From: Bacillus cabrialesii
Lineage (GTDB): Bacteria; Bacillota; Bacilli; Bacillales; Bacillaceae
Direction of reading: 5' to 3'
Assembly (NCBI RefSeq): GCF_004124315.2
Contig: NZ_CP096889.1
Location: forward strand, 1,471,001 to 1,535,000
Length of the DNA: 64,000 bases
The notes below the pieces were generated by a model that did no database searches, was not told the DNA's origin, and worked only from the letters and a program-made list of their open reading frames with translations. This document shows positions 60,781 to 64,000 of this stretch, in pieces; the stretch's first letter is position 1; every line of letters begins with the position of its first letter. The translations under genes and the position numbers were made by a program.

Positions 60781-61914
60781 ATGAAAAAAATCTGGATTGG
60801 AATTGGAATCGCCGCTTTAGTCGCACTTTTTATTGGAATTAATATATACCGCTCTGCCGCTCCGACAAGCGGCAGAGCCGGCCAGAAGATACAGACGGGG
60901 AGCCTTGAAGAAAAAGAAATTTCGTCAACGGTTATGGTTCCCGGCACACTTAAATTTTCAAATGAACAGTATGTCTTCTATGAAGCGGATAAAGGGACAT
61001 TAGAAGACATTAAAGTGAAGGAAGGCGACAAAGTTAAAAAGGGCACGACTTTAGTTACCTATACAAATGAGCAGCTGAGTCTGGAAAAAGAACAGAACCA
61101 GTTGACCGCTGAATCGAACCAGCTTCAAATTGAACAAACTCAAGAAAAGATAAAAGCGTTAGACAATAAAGAAAAAGAACTGGCGAAACAGGTTGGAAAG
61201 AAAGAAGCAGAAAAACAAATTGAATCTGAACGGACGGAGCTTCAAATGCAGGAAAAAACAGCTGAGATCGAATTAAAACAAACCGAGCTTCAGCGGCAGT
61301 CACTTGCCAATCGGGTGTCAGATCTTGAAGTGAAAAGCGAAATCGAAGGCACCGTTATTTCTGTCAACCAAGAAGCGGCATCCAAAAAATCAGATATCCA
61401 AGAGCCTGTCATACATATCGGAAACCCGAAAGACCTTGTTGTCTCAGGGAAATTATCTGAATACGATACACTGAAAGTCAAAAAAGGCCAGAAGGTCACA
61501 CTCACTTCAGATGTCATCCAGGATAAAACATGGAAAGGAACAGTTTCCGCAGTCGGACTTGTTCCGGATCAGCAGGAAAGCACGGCGGCACAAGGTACAG
61601 AACAAGCGGTTCAATACCCGCTTCAAGTAAAAATAAAAGGAAGTCTTCCAGAAGGAAAACCCGGTTTTAAATTCATCATGAATATCGAAACAGACAAACG
61701 GAAAGCAAATACGCTTCCTTCAAAGGCGGTTAAAAAAGAAGACGATCAATATTACGTGTATACAGTAAAAGACGGAAAAGCAAAACGAGTTGATGTCAAA
61801 ATCGGTGAAGTAACAGATGATCTGACAGAAATTAAAGAAGGAATTTCTCAAGATGATCAAGTCATTTTGAATCCTTCTGATCAGGTGACCGATGGAACGG
61901 AAGTGAAAGCATAA
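60781..61914 (+). CDS. yknX: YknX, membrane fusion (adaptor) protein
   Basis: 377 residues. One N-terminal membrane anchor (about 4-22), lipoyl/barrel-sandwich halves, a long coiled-coil hairpin (about 95-185, Glu/Gln/Lys-rich) and beta-barrel domains. MacA/HlyD family; forms an oligomeric tube with YknYZ outside the membrane. ATG 60781 is chosen over a 4-codon-earlier ATG that overlaps yknW. yknY follows directly. Confidence 0.94.
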   Translation: MKKIWIGIGIAALVALFIGINIYRSAAPTSGRAGQKIQTGSLEEKEISSTVMVPGTLKFSNEQYVFYEADKGTLEDIKVKEGDKVKKGTTLVTYTNEQLSLEKEQNQLTAESNQLQIEQTQEKIKALDNKEKELAKQVGKKEAEKQIESERTELQMQEKTAEIELKQTELQRQSLANRVSDLEVKSEIEGTVISVNQEAASKKSDIQEPVIHIGNPKDLVVSGKLSEYDTLKVKKGQKVTLTSDVIQDKTWKGTVSAVGLVPDQQESTAAQGTEQAVQYPLQVKIKGSLPEGKPGFKFIMNIETDKRKANTLPSKAVKKEDDQYYVYTVKDGKAKRVDVKIGEVTDDLTEIKEGISQDDQVILNPSDQVTDGTEVKA

Positions 61915-62607
61915 ATGATTCAGCTTTCTAATGTGCGAAAAAGCTATCAGATCGGCAGGGAAACGTTTGATGTTCTCCATTCCATTAATCTGGACATTCA
62001 ACAAGGGGAGTATGTTTCAATTATGGGGCCGTCCGGATCAGGGAAATCGACGATCATGAATATTATCGGCTGTCTTGACCGGCCGACTTCCGGTACGTAT
62101 AAATTGGACGGCGAAGACATTTCTTCATATAAAGATAAAGAACTGGCCGCAGTCCGTAACCGGTCCATCGGTTTTGTATTTCAGCAATTTCAGCTTCTTC
62201 CGCGGCTGAATGCCAAAAAAAATGTCGAGCTGCCGATGATTTATTCCGGCATAGGCAAAAAGGAACGTCAAGAGCGGGCTGAGAAAGCATTGGAAAAAGT
62301 CGGGTTAGCCGATAGGATGCTCCACATGCCCAATGAGCTGTCGGGCGGGCAGAAGCAGCGGGTGGCGATTGCGAGGGCAATCGTGAATGAACCAAAATTG
62401 ATTTTAGCTGATGAACCGACCGGTGCGCTGGATACGAAAACAAGCGCGGCGATTATGGATCAATTTACAGCATTAAATGCCGAGGGAACGACAATTGTTC
62501 TTGTTACTCACGAGCCGGAAGTTGCAGATTGCACGAATCGGATTGTCATGGTGCGTGACGGACACATTGTTCCTGCCAGCTCCGGACAAAGGAGTGTGGG
62601 AGAATGA
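61915..62607 (+). CDS. yknY: YknY, ABC ATPase (MacB-type)
   Basis: 230 residues. Walker A GPSGSGKST (about 38-46), Q-loop FQQFQLLP, signature LSGGQKQR, Walker B LILADEPTGALD, H-loop VTHE. Powers the YknZ mechanotransmission permease. The ATG lies immediately after the yknX stop; its 3' end overlaps yknZ by 4 bases (ATGA). Confidence 0.96.
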   Translation: MIQLSNVRKSYQIGRETFDVLHSINLDIQQGEYVSIMGPSGSGKSTIMNIIGCLDRPTSGTYKLDGEDISSYKDKELAAVRNRSIGFVFQQFQLLPRLNAKKNVELPMIYSGIGKKERQERAEKALEKVGLADRMLHMPNELSGGQKQRVAIARAIVNEPKLILADEPTGALDTKTSAAIMDQFTALNAEGTTIVLVTHEPEVADCTNRIVMVRDGHIVPASSGQRSVGE

Positions 62608-63797
62608 GCCTGTTAGAGAACATCAGAATGGCTCTAAGCTCTGTCCTTGCTCATAAAATGCGTTCGATCTTAACGATGCTCGGCATTATCATTGGTGTGG
62701 GATCTGTTATTGTCGTCGTTGCGGTAGGACAGGGCGGCGAGCAAATGCTGAAGCAATCGATCAGCGGCCCGGGAAATACCGTGGAGCTGTACTATATGCC
62801 AAGTGATGAGGAGCTTGCAAGCAATCCGAACGCCGTAGCGGAATCTACTTTTACAGAAAACGATATTAAGGGTTTAAAAGAGATAGAGGGCATCAAACAA
62901 GTCGTTGCCTCAACTTCTGAAAGTATGACAGCGCGTTATCATGAGGAAGAATCCGATGTTACGATTAATGGAATAAACGATGGATACATGAATGTCAATT
63001 CTTTAGAAATCGAAAGCGGAAGAACCTTTACCGACAATGATTTTCTCGCGGGGAAAAGAGCCGGAGTCATTTCTCAAAAGATGGCTGAAGAACTATTTGA
63101 TAAAACCTCCCCTCTCGGTGAAGTTGTCTGGATCAACGGACAGCCTGTTGAAATTATCGGCGTGCTGAAAAAAGAAACAGGCTTGCTATCTTTTGGTTTA
63201 AATGAAATGTATGTACCATTTAATATGATGAAATCCTCTTTTGGAACGAGTGATTTCAGTAACGTATCATTGCAAGTCGAATCAGCAGACGACATCAAAT
63301 CAGCTGGAAAAGAAGCGGCACAGCTGGTCAATGATAATCATGGTACAGAGGATTCGTATCAAGTGATGAACATGGAAGAGATTGCGGCTGGAATTGGCAA
63401 GGTAACGGCGATAATGACGACGATTATCGGCTCGATTGCGGGCATCTCTCTTCTAGTCGGCGGGATCGGTGTCATGAATATTATGCTCGTATCAGTCACA
63501 GAACGGACGCGAGAAATCGGAATCAGAAAATCACTCGGTGCCACGAGGGGACAGATTCTGACTCAGTTTTTAATCGAATCAGTCGTATTGACGCTTATCG
63601 GCGGTTTGATTGGGATCGGAATCGGATACGGAGGGGCCTCGCTTGTTTCTGCCATTGCAGGCTGGCCGTCACTCATATCCTGGCAGGTTGTATGCGGGGG
63701 CGTGCTGTTCAGTATGCTCATTGGTGTTATTTTTGGCATGCTTCCTGCAAATAAAGCCGCAAAGCTTGATCCGATTGAAGCACTGCGTTATGAGTAG
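62604..63797 (+). CDS. yknZ: YknZ, MacB-like ABC permease
   Basis: 397 residues. One N-terminal helix (about 20-40), a large extracellular domain (about 45-270), then three C-terminal helices with the GIGVMNIMLVSVTERTREIGIRKSLGATR FtsX/MacB signature. Works with YknXY to protect the cell against the SDP cannibalism toxin. ATG overlaps yknY. Last gene of the operon with a terminator. Confidence 0.95.
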   Translation: MSLLENIRMALSSVLAHKMRSILTMLGIIIGVGSVIVVVAVGQGGEQMLKQSISGPGNTVELYYMPSDEELASNPNAVAESTFTENDIKGLKEIEGIKQVVASTSESMTARYHEEESDVTINGINDGYMNVNSLEIESGRTFTDNDFLAGKRAGVISQKMAEELFDKTSPLGEVVWINGQPVEIIGVLKKETGLLSFGLNEMYVPFNMMKSSFGTSDFSNVSLQVESADDIKSAGKEAAQLVNDNHGTEDSYQVMNMEEIAAGIGKVTAIMTTIIGSIAGISLLVGGIGVMNIMLVSVTERTREIGIRKSLGATRGQILTQFLIESVVLTLIGGLIGIGIGYGGASLVSAIAGWPSLISWQVVCGGVLFSMLIGVIFGMLPANKAAKLDPIEALRYE

Positions 63798-63826
63798 CCT
63801 CATGCAACATGCATGAGGTTTTTTTA
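63798..63826 (+). terminator. Terminator of yknWXYZ
   Basis: CCTCATGCA and TGCATGAGG arms then T-run. Confidence 0.92.
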
Positions 63827-64000
63827 TGTGTAATGATTTCTACTACGAATATAAAAAACTTTTTTCATTAAAATAAGAAGAAAATGTCGTACAATTGTCC
63901 TTATTTTTGTCGAATTTACAGTTTACAAACCCTATAGACATACGTTAATATGGAGAAACATGAAAGATTTTGATAGTTATTGAATGAATTTGAATGATTT
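63827..64000 (+). promoter_or_regulatory. Upstream region of the next gene (fruR in related genomes)
   Basis: AT-rich. TTTACA (63922-63927) and TAATAT (63946-63951) could be -35/-10. TGTCGAA (63908-63914) is a 0A-box-like core just upstream. The next gene itself is outside the window. Confidence 0.35.

Noticed and set aside
1..64000. Search for tRNA, rRNA, CRISPR, IS elements or prophage
   Set aside because: No cloverleaf-like clusters, repeat-spacer arrays, transposase or phage structural proteins were seen on either strand.

Overview
The window is chromosomal DNA of a member of the Bacillus subtilis group. Gene order (clpE, ykvI, queCDEF, ykvRSTU, stoA, pfeT, glcT-ptsGHI, splAB, mcpC, pbpH, kinA, patA, cheV, ykuC to ykuV, rok, mobA to moaD, yknUVWXYZ) and the proteins match that chromosome region as I recall it. 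Sporulation genes, CtsR, PerR, Fur and sigma-W sites and many TTG/GTG starts fit. I saw no tRNA, rRNA, IS element, prophage or CRISPR array. Two stretches differ from my memory of strain 168: queF to ykvR, where a short variable locus with a split secreted protein stands in place of ykvN-ykvQ, and fadH-ykuI, where ykuG/ykuH are missing.

Layout. 1-2320: the 5' part of clpE (minus strand) with five CtsR operators and two promoters. 2325-6072: ykvI and the preQ1-riboswitch-controlled queuosine precursor operon. 6080-6850: variable locus. 6988-10874: ykvR, ykvS, a small ORF, ykvT, ykvU and stoA (spore and cell-wall functions). 10930-14699: pfeT with separate Fur and PerR boxes, ykvY, and two small membrane-protein genes. 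14805-21150: ykvZ, then glucose PTS control and uptake (glcT, ptsG, ptsH, ptsI). 21196-34360: splAB, ykwB, mcpC, ykwC, ykwD, pbpH, kinA, patA, a 53-codon gene, cheV.

34361-43440: ykyB, ykuC, the cell-wall enzyme ykuD, the Tat substrate ykuE, fadH under a FadR operator, ykuI, the iron-sparing sRNA fsrA, ykuJ, ykuK, abbA, darB and ccpC. 43450-49860: the Fur-controlled ykuNOP flavodoxin operon, dapH-dapL (lysine/DAP synthesis), ykuS, ykuT and a peroxiredoxin/thiol-disulfide pair (ykuU, ykuV). 49861-56194: rok, yknT and the molybdenum cofactor operon mobA-moeB-moeA-mobB-moaE-moaD. 56384-63826: a predicted heterodimeric ABC exporter (yknU/yknV) and the sigma-W-driven yknWXYZ system, which protects against the SDP cannibalism toxin.

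How the parts connect. Iron appears three times: pfeT efflux, the fsrA sRNA and ykuNOP, each with recognisable Fur boxes, so iron excess and iron starvation responses are both encoded here. Sporulation entry and execution are spread through the window (kinA, abbA, rok, stoA, splAB, ykvU, yknT). No previously undescribed multi-gene system is evident. The best leads for something new are the split secreted protein at 6152-6573, the unannotated-looking small genes, a WalR-like box before pbpH, and several strong inverted repeats not explained by terminators. Family and strain statements come from memory; no search was run.
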